Below, piece after piece: positions 1 through 10,726 of a DNA stretch of 64,000 nucleotides. Source of the stretch: Metarhizium brunneum (Eukaryota > Ascomycota > Sordariomycetes > Hypocreales > Clavicipitaceae). The translations under genes and the position numbers were made by a program. The DNA lies in contig NC_089425.1 of the NCBI RefSeq assembly GCF_013426205.1, forward strand, positions 1,736,001-1,800,000, given 5' to 3'. How positions within the stretch are numbered: position 1 is the first letter of the stretch; each line of letters begins with the position of its first letter. The notes beneath the pieces were generated by a model that saw only the letters and a list, made by a program, of their open reading frames with translations, was not told the DNA's origin and did not search any database.

Positions 1-129
1 CTTCTTGTCTGAAAAATTTCCATCACATTTTATCTTGCGTGCGCACATCGACCGCCATTGCGCTTTGCAGGAGAGCAGGATCCCAATCGAGCCGAGCAAG
101 CTCGTTAGAGGCAATATTACTTATTCACA
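1..129 (+). other. 5' leader of NOP58
   Basis: The sequence before the NOP58 start holds only the presumed 5' leader. The promoter lies outside the window. Confidence 0.5.
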
Positions 130-2089
130 ATGTCTCTCTTCGTTCTTGCCGAGACGCCGGCAGGGTGAGTTTTTGCCAACGCTACTTCACTGCCTGGGTA
201 CTTTGTTAAGTTTGAGTTCAAATGGCTAACACAAATGTAGCTATGGCCTGTTCAAGGCTTCGGACAAGAAAATGTTCAAGAATGAGGACCTTGCCGCCGA
301 ACTCGGACGCCCCGAGAAACTGGTCGAAATGTGAGAACGAAACCTTGGCTGCACATAAAGCCTTCGCGATGGTGTACTAACATGGGGTTGTTCCAGGCTT
401 AAGCTGAAAAAGTTTGTCAAGTTCGACAGCGCTGCCATGGCCCTCGAAGAAGCCGCCTCTCTGAAGGAAGGCAAGGTCCCACAGCTCCTCACGACTCTTT
501 TGGAAGATCTCAAGAGCGAGAAGAAGGCCTCGCTCGCCGTCGCCGACATAAAGCTAGGAACCGCTATTTCCAACTTGCCCCAATTCAACATCACACCTGT
601 TGCTGGATCCGAAACCATGGATTGCTTCCGAGGAATTCGTGAGCACCTCTCGTCTCTTATTCCTGGATTGGAACAAGAAATTGTCGATCGCATGTCCCTC
701 GGTCTCTCCCACTCGATGTCCCGCCATAAACTCAAGTTTTCCGCCGACAAGGTCGACTCAATGATCATTCAGGCGATCAAGCTGATCGATGACATGGACA
801 AGGAGCTCAATGTCTACGCTATGCGAACCAAGGAATGGTACGGTTGGCACTTTCCTGAGATGGCCAAGATTCTCAACGACAACCTGGCCTACGCTCGTGT
901 TATTCTCACCGTTGGTATGCGAACCAACATTGCCGACAGTGATCTGTCTGAGATCCTGCCCGAGGAAGTCGAGGTCGCCATCAAGGCCGCCGCTGAAATC
1001 AGCATGGGTACTGAAATCATGGAGGAAGATTTGGACAACATCAAGCTTTTGGCCGAGCAGGTTATTCGCTACTCCGAGTACCGTACCCAGCTTTCCTCTT
1101 ACTTGGAGACCCGCATGCGTGCTATTGCCCCCAACTTGACTGCCCTTGTTGGCTACCTTGTCGGTGCCAGACTCATCGCTCATGCCGGATCCCTCATGAG
1201 CCTAGCCAAGGCCCCCGGTTCCACTATCCAGATATTGGGTGCTGAGAAGGCTCTCTTCCGAGCTCTTAAGACCAAGCACGATACCCCCAAGTATGGTCTG
1301 ATCTACCATTCTTCCCTCATCGGACAGGCCACTGGTCGCAACAAGGGCAAGATAGCCCGTATGCTATCTGCAAAGGCTGCTCTCGGCCTGCGTGTCGACG
1401 CCCTTGGCGGTGACGATGACGAGGAAGATGAGGAAGAGCGAGCCATCCTCGGTCTCAGCAATCGTATCAAGTTGGAGAACCGCCTCCGAAAGCTCGAGGG
1501 CAAGCCCCCTCTGCCCAAGGGTGCCAACGTCGCCCCGTCTGGTGAGATTGTCGGGGCTGGCGTATTCACCCTCAAGGAGACTCGACGATACAACACCGAT
1601 GCCGATGGTGTTAGTGAGGAAGTCAATGGTGATACTTCGTCTAAGAAGGAAAAGAAATCCAAGGACAAGAAGAAGCCGAAGATCGAGGCGGTGGAGGAAG
1701 ACTCAGACGACGAGATGAAGGATGCTGAGGATGATGAGAGTGATAACGATGCCACCACCCCTGCCAAGAAGGTCACCAAGCTATCAAGCGAAGAGTATGA
1801 GCGCCTTGCAGAAGCCGCCGGTCTCTCTGTCAAGAAATTCAAGCGAAAGTATGAGCGCGGCGACGTCCAGCTCAACGCTGACGGCACGCCCAAGGTCTTC
1901 AGCAAGAAAGAACTCAAGAAGCTCCGCAAGGCCGAGGCCGCCAGCCAATCCACACCCTCAAAGTCCGCCACTGAGCCCTCTCCTGAAAAGAAGAAGAAGA
2001 GAAAGCTCGACGAAGAGGAGGAACAAGTCGAGCCAACCAAAAAGGACAAGAAGCAGAAGAAGAAGAAGCGCCACTCCGACGCCGAATAG
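130..2089 (+). CDS. NOP58: Nop58, box C/D snoRNP core protein
   Basis: Core protein of box C/D snoRNPs, which guide 2'-O-methylation and processing of pre-rRNA in the nucleolus. Exons 130-164, 241-330 and 397-2089 join in phase to 605 residues. The start [17 protein letters not shown] is the typical Nop58 N-terminus. The middle holds the coiled-coil and Nop (NOSIC) region, including [20 protein letters not shown] and the following stretch around HSSLIGQA, which binds snoRNA and the 15.5K protein in this family. The last ~150 residues are a long lysine/acid-rich tail with repeated KKEKK/KKDKK blocks, normal for fungal Nop58. Nop56 has the same fold, but the N-terminus and KKE/D tail fit Nop58 better. 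Introns are short with CTAAC branch sites. The gene converges on the stomatin gene downstream. Confidence 0.97.
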
Positions 2090-3184
2090 AAGCCGGCTCA
2101 GAGAAAAATGGTGACTTTAAAAATGCGGGTGTGGGGTGAAGGGAAGGGGACCACAAAAAGACAAAACGTATCACAACAAGGCCTGCAATAGTCTGCGATT
2201 TGTAGATGTATGATTGATACCTGAGACTTTAAATGGCGGCCGGGGGTTGGTTTTTGATGACGGAGAAGCATTCTTCTGGCCTCGAACTTCTTGTGCCGAC
2301 TAGGGCGCCGGCGTTTTTGGGAAACGGTTGAATTTGAATGGCATTTGGCGCGAAAGGCTTTCTTCTTGTTTTTGCTCTACTTTGTAATCTGTTGAAAGTT
2401 TTTTGTCATTTAGGCTTGGCTATCGTCTAATCTTGTCGATCACTCGAGGTCATGGGCGAGCGAAAGGAAACTTGTTTAGTAGACCGCAATGGCATTATTC
2501 AACAAATTCTGCGTCCTCACTTTATCAAACGTGAGTAAACTGAATGCTTTCGTTACATGCCAGGCATGCAACGAAAAGCAAGGAGAGATTTTTAAATAGC
2601 GCTATTGTTATCCATTACGAGTTAATCTTCTACAAAAATATACAAACTGCTTCCTCCGGTTCCTAAGCGAGCGATTAGGGGTATCCGTCGCAAGATCCTG
2701 AGTAAGACTCTTCCCAGCACCCATCCATACATGTCTTCTTCTACCCATCTCCCCCCAAGGTATCAAACGACGGGGTATCATCATCAATCTTCGTGAATCC
2801 TGCCTTGATCAAAGCCGAGAGGTAAGCCTGCATTAACTTTACCAGTCACCTCTGTACCATCAACCTTCATTCATTCGGTCCAAAAAAAAAAGCGGGGGAA
2901 GAAAAGCAAGAGCAACAAAGAAGTAGAAATAGGTGGCTCTAAGGAGTTGGGTCGCAACAAATCGGGTAGGACAGTAGGCGTTTAGAATCGAGTCGTTCAA
3001 AGCGCGGGAACATGTTGAGACTGCCGACTCGAAGTGAATGCGGAAGACAAGGTAGAGCATCGTTGAAAACTTATGGGAGCCTATCAGGAGGACATCTCTC
3101 GAAATCAAGTAGACCACGCTAATCAACCCAATCACTTCGAGTTAGCATATCACGCTCTTGTCATGTGAACATACGCGAGCATCA
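2090..3184. other. intergenic, between convergent gene ends
   Basis: About 1.1 kb between the convergent 3' ends of NOP58 and the stomatin gene. It should contain both 3' UTRs. I see no convincing open frame, RNA gene or long repeat, only an A-run near 2882-2892. Confidence 0.5.
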
Positions 3185-4366
3185 TTAGATGTTCTCTACG
3201 ACGCGGGCGTTGATGGCGGCTTGCAAACCGGGGTCCTGACCTCCAAAGTCATTGTTACTATTGTCATTTCGGTTGTGGCCGCTGCCCTCGCCAATCTCAT
3301 GGGTGGCATTCAGGGCGTTGTTGAAAGCCGTCATATTTTGGCTGGAGCCAGGCAGGAAGATAACTTTACTGTTGGCCGACTTCGCCATGGCCTGCATAGC
3401 TTCTAGGTAACGAATCTGCATGGCCGGAGCAGAGCTGAGGATGTCGGCTGCCTGTCGCATCAATTTGGCAGACTCGACCTGTACATGGTTAGCTTGACCG
3501 AATTTCGATTTCAAGGGACTTGGAATTGCTCAACACACCTCTGCCTTGGCAGCGATGACCTTGCTTTCACCGATACGCTTGCTCTGGGCGGCCATAGAAA
3601 GCGACTCCTGAAGGTCCTGGCTGAAAATGATGTCCTTTATGAGCATGCTCTCAACCTGCACGCCCCATCCTGCAGCGACGTCTTCAATAATTTCGCGGAT
3701 AGAGTCGGCAATCTCCTCACGTCGCTCAATGACATCCTGAAGAACGCGAGCGCCAATGACATGACGCAAGGTAGTCTGGGTGCGCTCAAGAAGGGCCTGG
3801 CGGACATTGGAGATACCAAAGGCCGCCTTGTGAGGAGCCACAATATGGTAGTAGATAACAGAGGTTAGACGCAAAGTGACGTTGTCCTTGGTCATACAAA
3901 ACTGCTCAGGAACCTCTGATGTCTGGATCTTGACATCGATCTGGAGGAGCTTCTCGCTGAGCGGGTTCACTTTGACCAGACCAGGATCGACAGCCTTGTA
4001 GAATCGACCGAACTTGGTGATAAGACCAACATTGCCCTGATTAACGTTCTTATATGGATTCGGGCAACAGAAGCACAGGGGGATGGCTCCCATGGTTCCA
4101 ATGCAGGCGCCAATGGTATTAACTAGGGGAGCACGTTAGCAAGAAGAGCTGGCCATTACCCGACGTCGAGGGCAGATAGATTTCGAGTTGAACGTACTCA
4201 TGCTACCATACCAGCCTTTGGGGTTGGGATCGTTGCCGATAAGGGTGGCATAGCTCTGCTGAAGGTCCTCTTGCCTGGGCGGCTCGACATTCATCTTGCC
4301 CTGGGATTCATACGCAGGCGCGGGGGCCTTGCTGCTGGACGATCCTCCTCCGTTTACCTGGGCCAT
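3185..4366 (-). CDS. stomatin-family SPFH/band 7 protein
   Basis: Stomatin-like membrane scaffold of the SPFH (band 7) family, which forms oligomers at the inner face of membranes and modulates channels and lipid domains. Exons on the minus strand are 4366-4198, 4122-3539 and 3478-3185 (348 residues, phases agree). The first ~55 residues are a low-complexity, Gly/Ser/Pro-rich N-terminus. A short hydrophobic, cysteine-rich stretch follows (INTIGACIGTMGAIPLCFCC), which could act as a hairpin anchor with palmitoylated cysteines. The SPFH domain starts at NVNQGNVGLITKFGRF and includes VDPGLVKVNP and the ESMLIKDIIFSQDLQ region typical of stomatin. The C-terminal helix (SAKLMRQAADILSSAPAMQI) is the oligomerisation tail of the stomatin subgroup. 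ATG 4366 is the first in-frame ATG. A mitochondrial SLP2 role is less likely, since no presequence is visible. Confidence 0.93.
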
Positions 4367-6637
4367 GATGGGTTCGGTGGACGAGGTCAAGGAAGTCACT
4401 GTTACGAATGCTGCTGGCGCAGACTTGGTGTGATTCTGGTCGGCGAGGTGTAGGCGATGGCCTGGCGGATCTAAAGGGATGGAGCGCAGAGATGTAGGGT
4501 GCAGGACTCGGAATGCGACGGTCTATGGCAGGGTATATTCGCGACTAGGTGGTGGTTCTTGAACGCAAGCTCGGTGATGGTGGGATCGATGGCTGTACTT
4601 GAGTATTTATAAATGCTGGCACTGGCTGTCGGCCACGTCTCTGACGTCGACCAAGAGACTTGGCTGTCAATTGGGGGTCTCGTCCATCCAGATGTCCTGA
4701 AGAGGTCGACTGGTCGGTCGGGTGGTGCAAAGTGGTGCCAAGGATGAGGCAGTGGAGCGGGCGGACAGTGGCACACAGCCTAGTGCACGTCTGGCGCTGG
4801 GTGCTCACAGAAGCACACTGAGGCACAGAGGCAGTGGCAGTGGCAGTGGCAGGCGGGCCTGGGCGGATACCCGGCATGGGAGTGGGGAAGGCGCCCAGGA
4901 CAAGGCATGGACGCTACGTACTAGCACTAGTATGTACAAGGGCGGTGGTCAGGTGCAAGCCAACCTCGCTCTGCGCCCAGTGGTGCCTTCCCGACTTCCA
5001 TGGTGAATTGCTTCGTTTTGAGAAGCGACGAGTGGAACGACATTGGCAAACTTGGCAAGAGATAGCATTTGTTAACCCAAGCGCTCCGAGGACTAGGTGC
5101 TGGCTCCAGAAGCAATACACTCATCAATTCAAGGAACACATGTTTGCATATACATGCCATAATGCTGCCTGCCACCGCACCGCCTTTGGTCGTCTCTGTT
5201 TTAGTTCAGTTGATTCCACACCACGGCCTGAGTGGAAACAACTCCGGAACTGGAGGGTTGCTCTCGGAAAAGTGGGTCGTTCAACGGCAAGGGTGGGGGC
5301 TTCCCCAAGCTCGTCGCTTGGCAGCGTCGCAGCCTTCGTTTCCCGCAAAGCACCTGGCATCATACGATGAATGCGAGGACAGACTAGTTGGGATTTTGGA
5401 GCATTTCCTACCCCGATCAAAGTGAGGCTGACAGCTAAGGAGTCTGCTTTTGAGGATGCAGAGAATGGCGAAACAAATGGCGGCGCGACCATGTACTTGC
5501 GATCCCTGAGCGTTCTGGTTTCGCGACCGCCAAAGTGTCGCATCATTTGTTGATCTAGCACGACGGAAGCCATTGCAGCCGTTGTATGTGCATGTTGAAT
5601 TTACTCGGTATGCGCCAAACCTTGAAGAGCGACGGCTTGTTTGAAGGTGCCGATGCCCGTGTCCCTCGTCCCCCCCATTCTCCCGCACTAGCAATCGGAG
5701 CTCCAGAGCCGTGAGCGATGATGTTCGCCAGGTTCCTTTGAGAACCACGACGCACAACCTTGTGGAATACGCCTGACCACCAAGGTCCTCCACAAGACAC
5801 CTACCTGATCAACCAGCCAACCAGCCAATACTGCGACTCAAACCCAAGCAAACAAACAGTACTCGGGATTAGTCCGTAGAACTACAGAGTACTAGTTACC
5901 TATTAGTTTCTCGACAAGCCTCGACGTCGCCCCAACTCTGACATCGTCCACAAAAGCTTGTCCGAATCGATGGGTATAGGACGGCCTAAAAGGTCACTTA
6001 AAGTTTTCTATATCCAAGTGCGTGATTCTCCAACTACTAGGTAGGCACCTTTGTACTACCTAGTAGACCATGGTTTTGTGTAATCTCCTGCTGCGCCCGT
6101 TATGGAAGTCTCCGAGGTGTCATCGTGCGGGTCGATTTGGTCAGATGGCTTCTGGAAGCCTTCTTCATTTAGCACCATCATTCAAAGACGGGCAAACACT
6201 CGTTTTCTTCACGTAGAAATGTCCTCACAAGGCTGGCTGTACTGGGAAATTTCGGCACAAATTGACATCATATGACGACAGCAACATAATGGCGGTTGTG
6301 CTGGGCCAAAAGTATCACCAGCCCCATGGCCGTGCGCCTGCACTGCCTTTTTACAGATGCAAACAAACAAACTCTGATAAACAGGCCAAGTCTCTTGCCT
6401 ATTCTGTAGACGTGTTGGGCACAGATTAGAAGCACACAATCAAATCGTTTCATCATTCAAAATGCCAGTAGTAATCGTACAGCCACCTCTTCTTCCACCG
6501 TGAGCCCGTGACCACAGGCCCCTTTTTTTGGATATCGCCTCCTTCGCCGAGACAGTTACAAGTCTACACGGCAAAGCATCACGCAAGCCCCATGCCCGCA
6601 TGAGCCTCCGTCACACCTCGAGCTATTCGACGGCTAC
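4367..6637. other. intergenic, 2.3 kb
   Basis: Upstream region of the stomatin gene and 3' flank of APC10. Several frames stay open on both strands between 4.5 and 5.8 kb, but they overlap each other, have no recognisable domain and show poor protein-like composition. The stretch at 6038-6065 carries CTAGGTAG/CTACCTAG motifs seen elsewhere in the window. I find no gene here. Confidence 0.45.
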
Positions 6638-7574
6638 TCACCGAATCTCGGGCTCTCTCATAAAATCCGGAATCGAGAACCCAGCCTCGCCACCTTCCAG
6701 CCTCGCCGCCGCAAAATCCCTCACGATATCGCCCAGCTTGTCCGCGGTGCCAAACGCGCTCGCCGCACCCTCCTCCTCGGCGGCGGCCGTGTCCCTCCCC
6801 GCTCCCTGGGCAGCATCCGCATCAAACGCGTATATCTTGATCCCCCGGAGGTGCGTGTCCTTGCCGTTCTGGTGATTCTCCAGGATCTGCATCTGCAGGA
6901 CGTACGAGACGAGCGTGTTGCCGTCCGGGTCGCCGCCCGCCCCGGCAATAGGCACCTGCTGCCACCCCACGGGGCTCTCCATGGCCATGGTGGCAAACTC
7001 GATGAGGTTGTTCTCGCTGGTGCCCGACTTGAAGACGATCTTGGTGGGCGTGTAGGACTCGTCCTCGCTGTAGTCGACGAAGAAGCGGATGTCGCGGATG
7101 CCGACGCGCTTGACAAAGTAGACTGTTAGCTTGTGCGGCTGGGGCCCGTCTGATCTAATTCGTTGGCACTGTGAGTCTGAATTCTGTGTTGTTGTTTTGG
7201 GGGGGGGAGATTGATGCCAAAACGTACTGCCAGTATAGCTTGAGATCATCGCTTCGCAGCTCTTCCACTCCGTTTCCTGGCTTGTGACTGCTCACGGTAA
7301 ACCTGCCGAGGTTGGAAATCTCCTTGAGTCCAAGGGCTGCAGGGTCGACTAGGCTGACGGCTTCTTCTGGCTCTTCTTCCGACGACTCCTCGTCTGCCTG
7401 TTCTTCGAGACTGGTGTCTTCGGCCTCGTACTGTTCCTGCGACAAGACCTCGTCGTCATACGCCATATTGTTGTTCATGTTACGTATTTGGTCTGTCATG
7501 GGGTGGCGGCCCCGGGCCATAGCCAGGACGCTTAGGTCTGGCTCGGAGCTGGATTCATCTGAGTCGTAGGGCAT
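6638..7574 (-). CDS. APC10: anaphase-promoting complex subunit 10 (Doc1)
   Basis: Subunit of the APC/C ubiquitin ligase that helps recognise D-box substrates together with Cdc20/Cdh1. Exons on the minus strand are 7574-7228 and 7154-6638 (287 residues). The first ~90 residues are acidic and disordered (runs of E and S). The DOC domain follows from LKEISNLGRFTVSSHKPGNG through DDLKLYWQSDGPQPH, VGIRDIRFFVDYSEDESYTP and HLRGIKIYA, all hallmarks of the APC10 jelly-roll. The chain ends in Glu-Ile-Arg, matching the C-terminal IR tail by which Apc10 docks on Apc3/Cdc27 TPR domains. This supports TGA at 6638 as the true stop even though a GTGAGT-like donor overlaps it. A Ser/Ala/Glu-rich insert near residues 235-255 lies between the DOC domain and the tail. 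The single 73-nt intron splits the LYWQ codon. Confidence 0.96.
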
Positions 7575-8205
7575 GCTGAGCCGAGGGCCGGCGTAATGCG
7601 CCGCTGTTCAGGGTGTTAGAAAGTTTGTAATCTTGGGGGTTTTGCTGGTGATTTTCAGACGAGAGTCGGGGGATAGTTGGCTGTAGTGTCGTAGGCTGGA
7701 TGCGTAAAAAGGGGTGGGAGGGACAGGATGGGTTGCGACGTTCAAAAGCGTGATGCCGTGCTTCGAGGCTCGTTTGGTCTGCGAAGGAGAGAGAAACGCC
7801 TGCGGCCAGGGGTGTTTTCCTGGTGGATGGGCAGGTATTTCTTCTGAAGGGGATTTCGTTGAGGCCTTGCGCTTGGTCTGGCCCGCAGCGATGAGCGGTG
7901 CAACGAGATGCTCTTGCTGAAAACATCAAATGGCATGAAGGTTCAAGCAGAGCTGCTAGTAAGCAGTCTGGTGCCTTGTGGCCATGAAACCAGCACCGGT
8001 CAAAGCCTCACGGCTCGTCAAGTGCAACAAGACCAGCCCATTGTTATATTGACACTTGGCACAAAATCGCCAACACCGCTCGACGCAAACCCCAAGGGAA
8101 ACAGCCGAGTCCAAAGAGTGAACTATGAAGGCCTCGCCCCATCCCCACGACTCATCGCCCTCCATCCACGCTCGAGACCAGAAACCAGCACAACATATCA
8201 AGCCC
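7575..8205. other. intergenic, APC10 upstream region
   Basis: Upstream flank of APC10, about 630 nt. No gene recognised; short overlapping open frames on both strands lack domains. Confidence 0.4.
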
Positions 8206-8679
8206 TCAAAAAGAAGAAGAAAGGACAAACTCACTCCTATGCAGCCGGAACGGATGCGGCGCCGGTCCCGCCAGGCCCGTCTGCAAACCGCCTTGGCTCC
8301 TTTGGCCGCCAAGCTGCTCCGGCGTCCGATGCGAATAACTCGGCGTGGCCTGCTGCCTCCTCACCACCGGCGGCGGGGCCTCTGCTCTCCTCCTCGAGCC
8401 AGGATTCGGTTCGTACTGCAGATCCGGCGTCTGCGCGGCATGTGCCACGGTCGTGGTCCCGGGTGTGGTGATGGCTCGCGCAGCAAAGTCGCGCGGTCGT
8501 GGTCGTTGTTCCTGCCGCCGTCCGTCGTCCACGTCTTCCTCGGACGCGGCAACGACGGCGTGAGCATTGGCACTGGCATTGGCATTGGCGGCTACATGAC
8601 GGGCTCGACGCGAGCCACGCGTAATGTCCATGACTATTATGCCCGGCCGCTGGGAACTCGTTACGGAAAGGGATGCCAC
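8206..8679 (-). CDS. possible hypothetical protein, GC-rich open frame
   Basis: A 157-codon frame on the minus strand, alanine-, arginine- and proline-rich, with no recognised domain. The whole stretch from about 8.2 to 8.8 kb is GC-rich and open on both strands (a plus-strand frame runs 8125-8793), so openness alone is weak evidence. The short repeat ANANASANA comes from a GGCATT tandem run at about 8572-8590. No clear ATG context, intron signals or homology could be recognised. It may be a fragment of a multi-exon gene, part of a UTR, or noncoding. Confidence 0.18.
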   Translation of the reverse strand: MASLSVTSSQRPGIIVMDITRGSRRARHVAANANASANAHAVVAASEEDVDDGRRQEQRPRPRDFAARAITTPGTTTVAHAAQTPDLQYEPNPGSRRRAEAPPPVVRRQQATPSYSHRTPEQLGGQRSQGGLQTGLAGPAPHPFRLHRSEFVLSSSF

Positions 8680-9559
8680 ACCACCACTACCACTGCGTGC
8701 GCTATTGGGATTGGAGGGCTGGAGCGAAACGGGGGGTGGCCTACGGCGTGGCTAGCATGGCTGTACCTGGCGATACGGGGACTGTACGCATGAACAGGAC
8801 TGAATGGATGGTAATTCTTGGGGACACGGGCACCGCCCTTTTTTTCAATTTCCGTGTGTTTCATGGCCGATTTGCTGGGTGTTTGGTGGAGTTTTGGACG
8901 CGTGGTCACGTGTATAGGGTGGGTGGTGAGTGGTGAAATGAAGCTGGCCGACTTGTGTTGACATGGATGTTTATTGGAGTTTTTTTTAGACGTTAAAATT
9001 ATTGTGAGTGCATATCCGAGGTATCCTTTTTTCTTTTTCTTTTCGTGACTTGCTTCAGCTTTGTGGCTGTCATGCAGGTACTTGACTCGATAACGGGCAT
9101 CCCAACACACCTGAGAGAGAATTCATACGAAGCACTTGACCGAGTATATTATCAAAGTAGCAATAAACGGACAGGCAGGTAGCAGCCATAGTCTTAGGGC
9201 ACTTATTCTGGAATTTTCCGAGTCAAACGAGCCATTTCAACAGTCTCACTATTATTGCATCAATGACAACTTCAGGCTGCCCAACAACTTACCCAGGCCT
9301 TGTTAATAATTCCTACTCGGCGCTTTACAAAGGCCAAATTCATAACCACAGACACATAAATAGAAACGTCAACGTGGCTCAAACCGCATATATTCCCAAT
9401 AACCCGACACCAACCGTATAATCCAAAAGGAAAAAAAAAACCACAACTGAATCCAGGTCATCCGTTAACTTGCCACCCACACGCCGGCTCTGCCATCACC
9501 AATAGTCGGACCAAGCATGTCGAATCGTCGATACCCTCCCCCCATCAAACAACATGCCA
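8680..9559. other. intergenic
   Basis: About 880 nt between the doubtful 8.2-8.7 kb frame and the 3' end of the P4H-like gene. No gene recognised. Confidence 0.4.
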
Positions 9560-10430
9560 TCACAGTCCCCTCAGCTCATCCGGCACCTTTCCCTCCCGAA
9601 CCCAAATATTCATCCCGACCTTCTCCCCCCGCACCACCGGCAAACCAGCGTGCAAAACCCGCTCATCCCCCCTCCCAGAAACCATATTCTCCCAAAACAC
9701 CGCATTGCCCTCCACCGGTCTAAACGTCACCCCCTTCTCGTACTCCTCGTCGCAATCTACAAATCTGCACCACTCGCCGCTCTTGGCATCCAGGAATGGG
9801 AAGTTCGTCCCCCCACCAACAACACCCTCCGCTTTGATGTATCCAAAGATGGAGGAGGCTCTGTTGCCGCCCAGCGAAGCAACGGCATGCTGGGCGTCCG
9901 TGAACCAGTCCGTGTGGAAGTGATATCGCTCCGTGGGCGCGTATTTCACAAGCTGGATGGGTTCCACGTTGGAGACTGGTACGTCAAGGCCTTGGAGGTC
10001 AAGCGCGCGGCGTTCGATGCAACGGACCGTGGGGGAGCGGCGGACCGATGTCGACTGGGAGGTGCGGACGGCGTGGATTGTCTGCGAGGAGTCGCTGGTT
10101 ACGTATGAGTGTTTGAAGGTGTCGTTGCTGTTGGCGTCAGCATGTCGCGTGATGATGGGGATTTGGAGCATTGGTTCAGTTGATATTGGGTATACGAGAT
10201 GGTGTTGTAGGGGGAGCAAACCCGTACGCCAACTCTAGAAGATGTCTTCGTTCTTCGGGTGTAATGAAGCCCTCGAGGTACATCACCAGTGGGGATTTGC
10301 TGGCGACATAAACTTTATACGGCGGATGCACACATTCGAATTCGTTGGAGAGAGGAGTTTGGGTTTCGCCATGTGTGAGCAGCGCGAGCATGAATAGTAT
10401 GGCGCCGTAGGCAAGACTTTTGCAGGACAT
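9560..10430 (-). CDS. secreted prolyl 4-hydroxylase-like 2OG-Fe(II) oxygenase
   Basis: Non-haem iron, 2-oxoglutarate dioxygenase of the P4H alpha-subunit family, which hydroxylates peptidyl proline. Minus-strand exons 10430-10228 and 10127-9560 give 256 residues. The N-terminus (MSCKSLAYGAILFMLALLTHG) is a signal peptide or signal anchor, so the enzyme acts in the secretory pathway. Iron ligands are visible as His139-x-Asp141 in YHFHTDWF and the distal His near 227 in VLHAGLP. Lys near 237 (EKVGMNIW) fits the 2-oxoglutarate contact. The ATG at 10430 follows an upstream in-frame TTG and is the first ATG. The intron has its CTGAC branch site shortly before the acceptor. The gene is head to head with a PDI-like gene, 296 nt between starts, which matters because animal collagen P4H pairs these two families. 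The substrate is unknown. Confidence 0.93.
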
Positions 10431-10726
10431 GTTGACTTTTCTCAAATTGAACCTGCTTGAGCATCAAAATCTTTCGCAACCCAGCTGAAGATGGCTGCCA
10501 GCAACATTTATTTACTATAGCCTCAAGCCAGGGGCACTTGAAACTCATGGCACATCTCGAGCCGCGGCTTAGGCTTCATCGACGCCTCCGCTACATGGGT
10601 GCGTCACAGAATTCGGGTGCCCCTCATCCTACATGAGCTTCAATTGCAATAAAGTCCGGAAGGTTTCCCGTGGTATTGCGGAGGCAATTCCATCCTACCA
10701 GACAAAAGACGATATATGAAGCCACC
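10431..10726. promoter_or_regulatory. shared divergent promoter, P4H-like / PDI-like
   Basis: The 296 nt between the two divergent start codons must hold both promoters and 5' leaders. The plus-strand start sits in a good Kozak context (GCCACCATG). I could not pick out a specific factor site. Confidence 0.55.

Noticed and set aside
1303..2049. 248-residue antisense frame over NOP58
   Set aside because: Mirror of the Lys/acid-rich tail of NOP58 (Ser/Phe/Leu-rich by complement); no independent signal.
5281..5793. 170-residue minus-strand frame
   Set aside because: Overlaps other frames on both strands, no domain, no intron or start context support.
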